Below are positions 1 through 7,960 of a stretch of 21,058 bases of DNA, piece by piece. The notes below the pieces were generated by a model. The model saw nothing but the letters and a program-made list of their open reading frames with translations, was not told where the DNA came from and did not search any database. A program made the translations under genes and the position numbers. The first letter of the stretch is position 1. Every line of letters begins with the position of its first letter. This DNA is from CAZTTG01 sp964615935 (GTDB lineage Bacteria > Planctomycetota > UBA1135 > GCA-002686595): the NCBI GenBank assembly GCA_964615935.1, contig CAZTTG010000102.1, positions 1 through 21,058 on the forward strand. The letters are read 5' to 3'.

Positions 1-17
1 ACCTCGCGTGGCGTCAC

Positions 18-54
18 GGCGCCACTCGGCGCCGGCGCGGCAAGTGTGCCGCGC
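18..54. terminator. tandem perfect hairpins downstream of the AstE-like gene
   Basis: Two hairpins stand side by side. GGCGCC at 18-23 pairs with GGCGCC at 28-33 across a 4-nt loop. The 8-bp perfect stem GCGCGGCA (35-42) pairs with TGCCGCGC (47-54) across the 4-nt loop AGTG. They lie about 135 bp past the stop codon of the minus-strand operon, so they could end or stabilise its transcript. Neither is followed by a T-run on either strand, so an intrinsic terminator is only a guess. The rest of 1-187 shows no convincing gene. Confidence 0.35.
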
Positions 55-187
55 GGGGAGGTCCCTGGCCCAGGGCTCGTCCTGGAGCTGCTCCTCCCTC
101 GGCGGAGCGGGGTGACGAGCCTCCGGGCATGATCGCGCGCTTCGCGCCACCGAGGCGGCATTCCCCAGGAAACGCCTCGTGCTCCCG

Positions 188-1396
188 CTATGAGCTCCGC
201 TCTGCCGTCCTCCGGGCGCGGCCTTTGCGCCCCCGCTGCCGCTCCCCCGTGAAGAACACCCTCCAGTCCCCCTCGATGCGATTGCGGCGGTAGCCGAAGA
301 GGTGCAGCAGGTCCCGGACCCTGCCGTGGGCGCGGTCGGGCCGCACCAGCAGGCAGTCGCGCCGTTCAGGATGCGCCCGCAAGCCCGGCAGGAGGCGCAG
401 CAGCCGGCCCAGCCGCAGGCGCCGGACCAGGGCCGAGACTCGCAGCCAGCGGCGGGGCAGCTCGCGGCCCAGGAAGAAGCCGTCCTCGCCCAGGCCCTGG
501 TAGAGCGGGAGCAGGACGATGCCGTCCTCGCCGGCGGGGACCGGGCCGGCCGCGCTGTCGGCCAGCCGCTGCCCGCGCTCGACGCGCTGGAAGTTGACGT
601 AGCCGGGGGTCATGGCGAAGCCGTCCTCGGGCCGGACCGGGTGGCGGTGGCGCACGTTGACCACCCCCGGGCTCCCGCGGGCCGCGTCCTTGAGCATGGC
701 GTAGCGCCGGTCCAGGCCGGGCACGGCGTCGCGCCCGAGACAGCCCGCGACCACCAGGATCACCCACAGGGCGGCCTCCAGGTTCTCGGTCGTGCGCGCG
801 TCGTCGTGCTGGCCGCCCTCCACCGCCACCGCGGTGTGGCCGAGGGAGCAGACCATCTCCTCCAGGGTGCCCTCCAGCCGCTCCTCGAGCCCCAGGATGA
901 GCGGCAGCGGCAGCATCAGGCCGGTGCGGCGGTTCGAGAGGGTGTCGGTCACGATGGTGAAGGGCACCCCCGGCGCCGAGGAGGAGTGCAGGTCGACCAG
1001 GATCACCGGCCCGTCGGCGTCCGCGATGGCCTCCTCGAGGGCCGCCATCAGCTCGCGCTGCTCCCGCTCCTCGGGCCGGTCCTCGGCCGGGTCGCGGCGG
1101 GCCAGGGAGTCGATCCGCTCGCGGGTCCAGATGCGGTTGAGGTCGTGCTCCAGGAAGCGGCGGCCCCGCTCCAGGGCGCGGAGGTTCCCGATCAGGGCCA
1201 GGAGGCGCCCGCGGAAGAGGGGCCCCACCCGCCGCAGCTCGTCCAGCACGGCCCGGGCCGCCTGCACCCCGGCCGGCTCGTTGCCGTGCAGCGCCGTCAG
1301 GCACACGAGCAGGGGACCGGGCCGCTCCCCGCCGAAGCTACCGATCTCGCGCTCGCCCACGGCCGCTCCGGGCCTCTTCCTCGCCTCTGTCCGCAT
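188..1396 (-). CDS. succinylglutamate desuccinylase/aspartoacylase-family zinc hydrolase
   Basis: This 402-residue protein belongs to the AstE/AspA branch of M14-like zinc hydrolases, which cleave an acyl or aspartyl/glutamyl amide bond. The metal and catalytic set is visible: HGNE near the N-terminus (zinc ligands His37 and Glu40), DLHSS with the third ligand His137, and EGGQH with the likely catalytic Glu193. An N-R-x-W motif (NRIW, 87-90) supplies the usual substrate-binding Arg. No signal peptide is seen, so it should be cytoplasmic. The start ATG at 1396 shares its A with the TGA of the upstream ligase gene (TGATG), so translation is probably coupled; this overlap decides the start. The C-terminus (about 320-402) is Arg-rich and less recognisable. 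The exact substrate is unknown. Being coupled to a GCS2 ligase, it may hydrolyse a gamma-glutamyl or related amide, but that is inference. Confidence 0.85.
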   Translation of the reverse strand: MRTEARKRPGAAVGEREIGSFGGERPGPLLVCLTALHGNEPAGVQAARAVLDELRRVGPLFRGRLLALIGNLRALERGRRFLEHDLNRIWTRERIDSLARRDPAEDRPEEREQRELMAALEEAIADADGPVILVDLHSSSAPGVPFTIVTDTLSNRRTGLMLPLPLILGLEERLEGTLEEMVCSLGHTAVAVEGGQHDDARTTENLEAALWVILVVAGCLGRDAVPGLDRRYAMLKDAARGSPGVVNVRHRHPVRPEDGFAMTPGYVNFQRVERGQRLADSAAGPVPAGEDGIVLLPLYQGLGEDGFFLGRELPRRWLRVSALVRRLRLGRLLRLLPGLRAHPERRDCLLVRPDRAHGRVRDLLHLFGYRRNRIEGDWRVFFTGERQRGRKGRARRTAERSS

Positions 1397-3315
1397 CAGG
1401 AGCGCCGCAGCTCGCTCTCCAGCAGCATGGCCGCCGCCGCGATGAAGTCGTGCTCGGTCACGATGCCCACGAGCCTGCCGTCCTCGATCACCGGCAGGCA
1501 GCCGACCTTCTCCCGGCGCATGGTCTCGATGGCCTCCAGCGTGCTGGTCTCCGGGCTGGCGCACACCGGGTCGGTGCGCATGATCTCGCGCACCGCCACC
1601 ACCTTCTCGCCGTCGTGTCCCAGCCCCCGCGCGATCATGCGCAGGAGCCGCCGGTGGGAGAGGACGCCCACGAGCTGGCCCTCGGAGTTCTCCACCGGCA
1701 CGTGCCGCAGGTGCTGCCAGTCCATCAGGCTGGCCGCCAGGTCCACCAGGTCCTCGGGCCCCACCGTGAAGAGATCGGTGGTCATCACCTGCCGCACGGT
1801 GCGGTAGCTGTGGCGCCAGTCGCGGCTGTCGGCCAGGGTGGCCAGCTCCCAGGTGTGCACCGGCCGGCCGGTGGCCTGGTTGGAGAGGGTGGCGTCGACC
1901 AGCGCGTGGCAGCGGGCGTCGCGGCTGGCCTCGGCGCCCATCCCGGTCCAGGAGTCCAGGGTCCACTGGGCCCCGGTCCGGCCGCTGCGCACGCGCTCCT
2001 CGAGCACCCCCAGGTACCGGCTGATGTCCGGCCCGCGGATCTTCTGCACCCGCAGCCCCTCGCGGGCGAGCGGCAGGAGGTGATCGAGGATGAGCTCTCC
2101 GGCGGTCACCGAGCGGCCGCCGATCCACTGGAACTGCGCCTGCAGCCCGTAGCGTGCCGCGGCGTGGAAGTTGCCCCGCACCTCGTCGAAGTCCATGACC
2201 CGGCTGACGTCGCCGTACTCGTCGCTGAGGGCCGACATCAGGCCGAAGAAGAAGGCGGCGTTGGCGAACTCGTCCACCACCGTGGGGCCCGAGGGCAGCA
2301 CGCGGTTCTCGATGCGCAGGTGGGCCGTCCCCCCGACCATGCCCAGGCAGGGGCGGTTCCAGCGATAGACGGTCCCGTTGTGCAGGCGCAGGGCCGACAG
2401 GGCCGGGATCTCCCCGCGGTCGAGCACGTCCATGGGCGGCTCGTCCAGCTCGGTCGAGAGCAGGACCCGGAAGCGGGCGATGTCCTCCCGGATGATCTCC
2501 AGCACCGAGTCCTCCACCCAGCTGTCGCCGAAGCTCACCCGGGTGCGCACTCCCCGCGCCTGGTGGGTCTCGGAGCGCTCGTCCAGGGACTGCTGGAAGA
2601 GCGCCACCCGCGTCTCGTGCCACAGGCGGTGACCCAGGAGCAGGGGCGAGTTGACCGCCGCCGCGAGCACCGGCGCGGTCACCACCTGGGCCACGTTGTA
2701 GAGCGGGGCGAACTCCTCCGGCCCGACCTGGAAGTGCACCTGGAAGCTGGTGTTGCAGGCCTCCAGCATCACGCTGTCGTGCCGCACCTGCAGCTCGTCG
2801 GTGCCCTTGATGAGGGTGTGGAAGCCCCCGCGGCGCAGCTCGCTCATCACCTGGTTGAGGCGATGGAAGCGCGGGCTGGGGGTCATGTTCTCGAGGCACA
2901 GGTGGGCCAGGTCGAGGGTCGGCAGGATCCCGCAGGTGAGCACCCGCGCGCCACACTGGTCGTCGGCCACCACCTGGGCCCGGTCGAGCAGCCCGATGAG
3001 CTCGGTCTCCATGCGCGAGAGGCAGTCGCCGCCCAGGACCTGGGGCGTGAGGTTGGCCTCCAGGTTGAAGCGCCCCAGCTCGGTGGTGAACTGCGGGTGG
3101 GCCAGGCCCTCCAGCACGCACTCGGCCACCGGGGCGGGCGCCAGGTCGGAGTCCACCAGGACCAGCTCCTGCTCGGCGCCGATACGGCGAACCCCCGACT
3201 CGATCCGGCCCTCCTCGAGCATCCGCTCGAGGGCCCGGACGTCCTCCAGGAGCGCCCGCACGAAGGCCCTCAGCCCCTCGCTGTCGGCCCCGCCGTTGAT
3301 GTCGTGTTCGCCCAT
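1396..3315 (-). CDS. GCS2-family glutamate-cysteine ligase-like protein with C-terminal CBS pair
   Basis: This 639-residue protein has two parts. Residues about 40-420 look like the GCS2/YbdK carboxylate-amine ligase fold: an early GAEQEL motif (46-51), NLEANL, a FHTLIKGTDELQVRHD stretch and HLRIENRVLPSGPT, which is close to the family's E-x-R segment. Residues about 506-635 form two CBS motifs (from VRQVMTTDLFTV and VREIMRTDPVC, each ending in a VGVLS/VGIVTEHDF-type strand), a module that usually binds adenine nucleotides. Members of this family join glutamate or another carboxylate to an amine using ATP. The CBS pair suggests control by cellular energy charge, which is inference. The chosen ATG at 3315 lies just before the first conserved helix. 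It has no clear Shine-Dalgarno, and the open frame upstream reads as non-coding. It overlaps the next gene by one base. The product is not established and need not be gamma-glutamylcysteine. Confidence 0.82.
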   Translation of the reverse strand: MGEHDINGGADSEGLRAFVRALLEDVRALERMLEEGRIESGVRRIGAEQELVLVDSDLAPAPVAECVLEGLAHPQFTTELGRFNLEANLTPQVLGGDCLSRMETELIGLLDRAQVVADDQCGARVLTCGILPTLDLAHLCLENMTPSPRFHRLNQVMSELRRGGFHTLIKGTDELQVRHDSVMLEACNTSFQVHFQVGPEEFAPLYNVAQVVTAPVLAAAVNSPLLLGHRLWHETRVALFQQSLDERSETHQARGVRTRVSFGDSWVEDSVLEIIREDIARFRVLLSTELDEPPMDVLDRGEIPALSALRLHNGTVYRWNRPCLGMVGGTAHLRIENRVLPSGPTVVDEFANAAFFFGLMSALSDEYGDVSRVMDFDEVRGNFHAAARYGLQAQFQWIGGRSVTAGELILDHLLPLAREGLRVQKIRGPDISRYLGVLEERVRSGRTGAQWTLDSWTGMGAEASRDARCHALVDATLSNQATGRPVHTWELATLADSRDWRHSYRTVRQVMTTDLFTVGPEDLVDLAASLMDWQHLRHVPVENSEGQLVGVLSHRRLLRMIARGLGHDGEKVVAVREIMRTDPVCASPETSTLEAIETMRREKVGCLPVIEDGRLVGIVTEHDFIAAAAMLLESELRRS

Positions 3316-3482
3316 TCCCAGGGTGGAGAGAACTTCGGCCCCGGAGGGCGCCTTCTTGGAATCCGTCCGTAAGGGGCCGGTGCGATCAGGGTACCAGACG
3401 GGCCGCCGAAGCCCGCCCGGCTTCCCGTTCGCGTCCAGGGCCCGGGGAAGAGGACCGCCGGCGGCCCGTCCAACCCACACCG

Positions 3483-3512
3483 GGCGGCCGGCCGGACGGT
3501 CTCCCGGCCGCC
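3483..3512 (+). promoter_or_regulatory. 9-bp GC hairpin just before the start codon of the repeat protein
   Basis: GGCGGCCGG at 3483-3491 pairs perfectly with CCGGCCGCC at 3504-3512 around a 12-nt loop. The stem ends eight bases before the ATG at 3521, where a ribosome binding site would be expected, and no Shine-Dalgarno is present. It sits in the 205-bp divergent region 3316-3520, which must hold the promoters of both flanking genes; I see no clear -10/-35 pair there. In such GC-rich DNA a chance stem is possible. Confidence 0.3.
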
Positions 3513-3520
3513 GACGACCC

Positions 3521-6265
3521 ATGCGCATCCCCCTGATCCTGGTCCTCCTCGCCGTCGGAGCCCTGATCGTCCTCCTGATCGGGTCGCTTCGCCGGGACGG
3601 CGGGGCCGGATCCGAGGCCGCGCCCGCTGCCGCGGCCCCGCCCGCGCAGGCTCCTGCAGAGGAGCAGGACCTGGAGGACCCGGGGCTCGAAGCGGCGGCC
3701 GAGGCGGAGGGGGCCGCCCTACCGGCGGCGCCCGGGGTGGCGATCCCGGTTGCCGAGGATTCACCGGAGGCGGGCCTGGAGGCGCCGCCGCGGGGCGAGC
3801 GGCCGGGGATCGACCCCCGCCGCGTGCTGATCCGGGGGCGGGCGCTCGATCCCGATGGCCGGCCCGTCGAGGGCGGCCGGGTCCGGCTCGACCTCACCTT
3901 CTGCGATCTCCGCGACCTCGGCGCCATCCTCGCGGCTCCCCGATCCAGGGGGGGAAACCCCGTTCGCACGCAGGGGTGCGCCGGCGGACGCGTGGACGCG
4001 GGCGGCCTCTTCGAGATGTGGTACGTCCCCGAGGCCCAGGGCACCGGCCACCTGCTCTCGGTCTGGACCGGGAACGAGGCGGGAGACGCCCAGGCCTGGT
4101 ACTGCCCCGAGATCGAGCCCGGCAGCACCCTGGATCTGGGCGATCTGCCCCTGCACTGGCTGGGGCACGTCGAGGGTCGCGTCGTCGATCGGGATGGCGA
4201 GCGGATGAGGTCGCGCGGCTCGCTCAGGGTCCTGGCCCAGAGCCTGGCCGCCACGGGGATCGACGAGGTGGGGATCCTGCGGAGCGTCACGGTCTGGTCC
4301 TGGGGCCATTTCGGGATGTCGCTACCGGCGGGACCCGCGCGGCTCCTGCTGATCGACCGCTCGGACCGACTCGCCGGCCAGGCCTACGTCGAGGTCGAGG
4401 CCGGGGAGAACGTCCGCGCCGAGATCGTCTACCGCGGCAGCGAGGTCCAGCAGCAGGTCTGGGTCGCGACCTCCTCCACCCTGGGACCGCCGGCCCTCCT
4501 GCGACCCGATTCGATCCGGGTGCACGGCAGCGGGACCATCGCCGTCCGGCCCGATCCGGATCCCGAAGGCCACGAGCGCAGCTCGCTGTTCATCTTCAGC
4601 GGCCTGAGCGGGGGCCCCTACCGCGTCGAGATCGACGAGCCCGGCTACGAGCCGTGGTCGGTGGACGGCCCGTTTCCCGGCGGCCCGATCGTCCACGCCC
4701 GACTGCGGGGCAGCTCGGCGATCGAGCTCTGGGTCGGCGACGCGCTCACGGGCCTTCCGGTCGAGCCCTTCAGCGCCCGGGCGGTCTCGAGCACGGCGGG
4801 TGGGGCGTCCGCGAGCCCGTCCACGGACCCGGAGGGGAGCGAGGACGGGCCCGCGATCATCGACGAGCTGACCCCCGGGGACTGGGAGCTCAGCGTGAGC
4901 GCGCCCGGCTACGTCCGCGCCCGGCAGACCGTCCCGCAGCTCCTCTCCAACGAGGTCCGAAGGGTGGGCGTGAGCCTGTCCAAGGGCTCCACCGCGGCCG
5001 GCACGGTCGTGGACCACACCGGCCGGCGCCCGGTCGCGGGCGTGACCGTCGAGCTGAAGCCCTGGGGGCACTCCGGGAGCGGGCGGACCTGCCGCACCGA
5101 CGACTTCGGCCGCTTCGCCTTCGAGCGGATCCCCTCCGGCAGCCACGCGCTGAGCGCCGGCTTCGGGCCCGACAGCCGGGCCAGCCTGCGCATCGACGTC
5201 GCGGGCGAGCGCCACATCGTCGGTCTGCGCCTGCTGCTGCCCCGGACCCAGTGCGCCGTCGGCCGCGTCCTCGCCCCCGAGGGATCTCCGCTCGAGGGCC
5301 TGGTGGTCATGGCCAGCGCGGCGCCGCCAGGAGCCGGCCCTGCCGGGGGCTACAGCGAGGCGGAGCGCGCCGAGCTGATGCGGGAGTTCGAGGAGCACGA
5401 CCTCGAGGACCTGGACCCCGAATGGCGCCGCCAGGCGCAGGAGTTCCGGTCGCTCATGCTGCGAGCTGAGGGACCCGAAGACGGCCCGAGGCGGATTCGT
5501 CTCGAGGGCGCGGTCGGCGCGGGAGGCCGCTTCCAGATCGGGCCCCTTCCCCCCGGTCGCGCGATGCTCACCCTGCGCCTGCCCTCGCCCCTGCCCGAGC
5601 TCGAGGGCGATCCTCGCGGCGGCGGCCGGGGCCTCTTCGTGCCCGGGATCCTGCAGTCCGTGGACATCTCGGTCGGACGGAATTCCCGGGCCGACATCGA
5701 GCTCGGCGATCGCGCCCCGGGCCTCCTGCTCGCCCGCGTCCGGGGCCCGGAGCCCGTGGTCGGGGTCGTGGTCGAGTGCCTCGACCCGATGGGGGAGCTG
5801 GTCATGGCCGCCCTCACCGACTCCGGGGGTCGGGCGCGCATCCCGATGATCGTGGGCGAATGGAGGGTGGCCGTGCGCACGGTGGATTGCGGGTGGCGCG
5901 TGGGGCTCCTCGACCCGGTGAGGGTCGCCTCCGCGAAGACGGCGGAGGTCCCGATCGCGCTCGAGCTCGCGACCGCTACCCTGCGCGTGCTGGACGAGGC
6001 CACCGGCGAGCCGCTCTCCGGGACCGAGCTGGTCTGGTGGGACCCCCGCTCGGGCCAGCGGATCTCCGCCCGAACGGGCGCCGCCGGGCAGCTCACCCTG
6101 ACGCTTCCGCCCGGGTCCTACTCCTTCGAACGGGTCGCCGAGATCCCGCCGACGGAGGCCGAGGGCGGCGAGACCGAGGCCGTGCAGGAGCGCGGCCGGG
6201 CCGCCTCGGTCTCCTGGACGGCCGCGGGCCCGCTGCAGGAGAGCCTCCGCCTGCCGGCGCGTTGA
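3521..6265 (+). CDS. membrane-anchored carboxypeptidase-regulatory-like repeat protein
   Basis: This 914-residue protein is probably exported and anchored by one N-terminal membrane segment (about residues 3-22, a Leu/Val/Ile-rich run followed by RR). A low-complexity Ala/Glu/Pro linker fills about 28-95. The rest is a chain of beta domains of the carboxypeptidase-regulatory-like type, recognisable by the G-x-V-x-D-x-x-G-x-P-V-x-G-x-x-V pattern. The clearest start near residues 101 (RALDPDGRPVEGGRV), 214 (GRVVDRDGERM), 490 (GTVVDHTGRRPVAGVTVEL), 577 (GRVLAPEGSPLEGLVV) and 820 (LRVLDEATGEPLSG). No catalytic motif is seen, so a structural, adhesive or carbohydrate-facing role is likely. The ATG at 3521 is chosen because it begins the membrane segment; the frame is open upstream but reads as antisense of the ligase gene. 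The stop TGA lies inside the first half of the operator-like box at 6261-6277. Confidence 0.75.
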   Translation: MRIPLILVLLAVGALIVLLIGSLRRDGGAGSEAAPAAAAPPAQAPAEEQDLEDPGLEAAAEAEGAALPAAPGVAIPVAEDSPEAGLEAPPRGERPGIDPRRVLIRGRALDPDGRPVEGGRVRLDLTFCDLRDLGAILAAPRSRGGNPVRTQGCAGGRVDAGGLFEMWYVPEAQGTGHLLSVWTGNEAGDAQAWYCPEIEPGSTLDLGDLPLHWLGHVEGRVVDRDGERMRSRGSLRVLAQSLAATGIDEVGILRSVTVWSWGHFGMSLPAGPARLLLIDRSDRLAGQAYVEVEAGENVRAEIVYRGSEVQQQVWVATSSTLGPPALLRPDSIRVHGSGTIAVRPDPDPEGHERSSLFIFSGLSGGPYRVEIDEPGYEPWSVDGPFPGGPIVHARLRGSSAIELWVGDALTGLPVEPFSARAVSSTAGGASASPSTDPEGSEDGPAIIDELTPGDWELSVSAPGYVRARQTVPQLLSNEVRRVGVSLSKGSTAAGTVVDHTGRRPVAGVTVELKPWGHSGSGRTCRTDDFGRFAFERIPSGSHALSAGFGPDSRASLRIDVAGERHIVGLRLLLPRTQCAVGRVLAPEGSPLEGLVVMASAAPPGAGPAGGYSEAERAELMREFEEHDLEDLDPEWRRQAQEFRSLMLRAEGPEDGPRRIRLEGAVGAGGRFQIGPLPPGRAMLTLRLPSPLPELEGDPRGGGRGLFVPGILQSVDISVGRNSRADIELGDRAPGLLLARVRGPEPVVGVVVECLDPMGELVMAALTDSGGRARIPMIVGEWRVAVRTVDCGWRVGLLDPVRVASAKTAEVPIALELATATLRVLDEATGEPLSGTELVWWDPRSGQRISARTGAAGQLTLTLPPGSYSFERVAEIPPTEAEGGETEAVQERGRAASVSWTAAGPLQESLRLPAR

Positions 6266-6279
6266 CATCCCGTTGACAG
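6259..6279 (+). promoter_or_regulatory. PhoB/OmpR-type direct-repeat box upstream of the kinase-regulator pair
   Basis: GTTGAC occurs at 6261-6266 and again at 6272-6277, exactly 11 bp apart, about one helical turn. Read on the minus strand this is TGTCAAC-N4-TGTCAAC, which resembles the two TGTCA repeats of the classic Pho box. A second box at 8673-8693 agrees at 18 of 21 positions. It lies 40-58 bp before the kinase start and overlaps the stop codon of the preceding gene. A poor -10-like TAGCCT (6298-6303) follows, consistent with an activator-dependent promoter. Binding by the neighbouring regulator is inferred from geometry. Confidence 0.6.
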
Positions 6280-6318
6280 ATTGGCCGACTCCTGGGCTAG
6301 CCTGGGGGCGGAGCGCGC

Positions 6319-7960
6319 ATGGCACGACCCGCGGGAGAACGCAATCGGCTGCGCGAGCGCGCGGTGCTCGCAGTGGCCCTGGTGGCCTGTCTGGGCCTGC
6401 TCGGGGCGGCGGTCAGCTCGTTCGGCGACCCCGACCTCGCCGCGCGCTCGGCCCTGCGGCGGCTGGCGGAGACCGTCGCCGGCAGCGTGCGCGCCGAGTG
6501 GCGGCAGATGCTTGCTGGAAAGGGGCCCCCCCCTGCCGGCGAGACGTTCCATCGTTGGGCAGGTCTCGACCTCTCGGCGCGGGGCGCAGCTCCGCGAACG
6601 GGCCGAGGCATGCGGGGATCTCTGCGGCCGCTGGTCGCGCGGCGAGCTGGCCCTGCCCGAGGGGGGCGAGCGGATCGTCGCCCGCGAGGTCGCGCCGCTC
6701 CGGATCGCGGTCGAGCGCTCCGCCCGTCTGGACGTCCTTCGGGAGGCCCTCGAGGGCATGGCGCCCGGCGTTGGACCCGATCCGCTGCTCTCGATGTGGT
6801 TCGAGGGGCGCCGCATCGCCGCCCTGGAGAGCGCGCTCGGCGGGCTGCCGTCCCCGTCCGTGGACGGACGCTGGCAGCTCGCCTCGACCCCGATGGGCCC
6901 CTTCGCCTGCCACGCGACCCGGGGCGGCTTCCGGGGCTTCTTCGTCTCGCTCGCGGACTGCCGCGCGGAGCTCCGCCGGCGCGTCGAGGCCGGCGACCAC
7001 CTCCCCGAGGGCTTCGAGCTGGACTTCGCCATGACCGACGAGTCCCTGGGCGTGGACGTGGCCGCGCCGGTCTCCCTGTGGGGCGAGGAGCTGGGCTTCG
7101 CCCTGCGGCACCGCGATCCCGACGGCGCGGTGCGCGGCGCGCGCCGGCGCACCTGGCTCCTCCGCGGTGCCCTGGCCCTCATGGGGCTCTTCCGCGGTGC
7201 CCTGGGCCTCTTCACCTTCCGCGCCCTGCGCCGCGAGCGACGGCTGCAGGAGCTCAAGGTCCGCTTCGTGGCCAACGTCTCGCACGAGCTGCGCACGCCC
7301 CTGGCCTCGATCCTGCTCCTGGCCGAGAACCTGGAGGAGGGCCGCGCCGCCGGGCCCGACCGCGGCCGGCGCTACGGCAGCCTGATCCGGAGTGAGGCCG
7401 CGCGGCTCCGTCGGCTCGTGGACGACGTGCTGGACTTCTCGCGCATCGAGCGCGGCCGTCGGCCCGAGCTGGTGCGGGAGGAGCTCGAGCTGGCGCCCTT
7501 CTTCGCGGAGCTGGCCCGGGAGCTCGCCGCGCGCGAGGTGGGCGAGGGCGAGCGGATTCGGTGCCGCTTCGAGGGCCTGCCCGCGAGCGCCGCGCTGGAC
7601 GCCGAGGCCCTGCGGCGCGCGATCTGGAACCTGGTGGACAACGCGCTCCGCCACGGCGGGGGCGAGGTGGAGGTGTCGGCCCGCGCGGCGGGCGGCGGGC
7701 TCCGGGTGAGCGTGCGCGACTTCGGTCCGGGCGTACCCGATGCCTGCCGGGAGCGGATCTTCCGGCCCTTCGAGCGGCTGGGTGACGAGGGCGAGCGCGG
7801 CTCGGCGCCGGGCACCGGTCTGGGGCTCGCCATCGTGCGCGAGATCGCCCGGGCCCACGGCGGGGAGGTGAGCGTCGCCGATCCCGCGGAGGGACCCGGC
7901 GCGGTCTTCGAGCTCGACATCCCGCTCGGCGGCGGCGGGGGAGGGGAGGCGGGAGCATGA
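6319..7960 (+). CDS. sensor histidine kinase, reading frame interrupted near a C8 tract
   Basis: This is a membrane sensor kinase of about 546 residues if the frame is repaired. The ATG at 6319 has a good Shine-Dalgarno (GGAG, 6310-6313) and opens a frame with a clear first membrane helix (codons about 14-36). The kinase core is in the next frame, so the coding frame must change between about 6526 and 6600; the run of eight C at 6526-6533 is the prime suspect (one C too many or two too few). After an extracytoplasmic region of about 240 residues comes a second membrane helix (7150-7219). Then follow the HisKA box (VSHELRTPL, phosphoacceptor His codon 7283-7285), the N box NLVDNALRHG, DFGPGVP and GTGLGLAIV. 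It overlaps the regulator gene by four bases (ATGA). The kinase frame can be opened from TTG at 6281, but that gives no membrane helix. Confidence 0.8.
6522..6533 (+). other. G4C8 homopolymer tract at the kinase frameshift
   Basis: Four G are followed by eight C. Upstream (6319-6525) the first frame shows high GC at third positions and encodes a membrane helix. Downstream of about 6600 only the next frame is coding. Removing one C joins the two into one frame. A consensus or sequencing error, a true mutation, slippage or a phase-variable switch would all look alike here. Confidence 0.55.
7161..7205 (+). repeat. 30-bp-period short repeat within the second membrane helix of the kinase
   Basis: The 15-mer TCCGCGGTGCCCTGG occurs at 7161-7175 and 7191-7205, exactly 30 bp (10 codons) apart and in frame. 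It encodes the two similar halves of the hydrophobic stretch LRGALALMG and FRGALGLF. It looks like a small in-frame duplication that lengthened or created the second membrane helix. Confidence 0.5.

Noticed and set aside
13..130. Short minus-strand frame starting with ATG at 130, about 38 codons
   Set aside because: Arg/Pro/Gly-rich, no motif, no ribosome site, and it runs through the paired hairpins.
1450..3372. 640-residue open frame on the plus strand opposite the GCS2-CBS gene
   Set aside because: It is an antisense shadow: His/Gln/Val-rich composition, no motifs, and the opposite strand carries clear ligase and CBS motifs.
6281..6318. TTG start at 6281 giving an uninterrupted kinase reading frame
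   Set aside because: The N-terminus it yields is Trp/Cys/Arg-rich with no membrane helix and overlaps the promoter region; the ATG at 6319 in the other frame has a Shine-Dalgarno and a proper helix.
6522..6533. Programmed ribosomal frameshift signal
   Set aside because: No Shine-Dalgarno-like stimulator or defined downstream structure was recognised, and a homopolymer error or slippage explains the break more simply.
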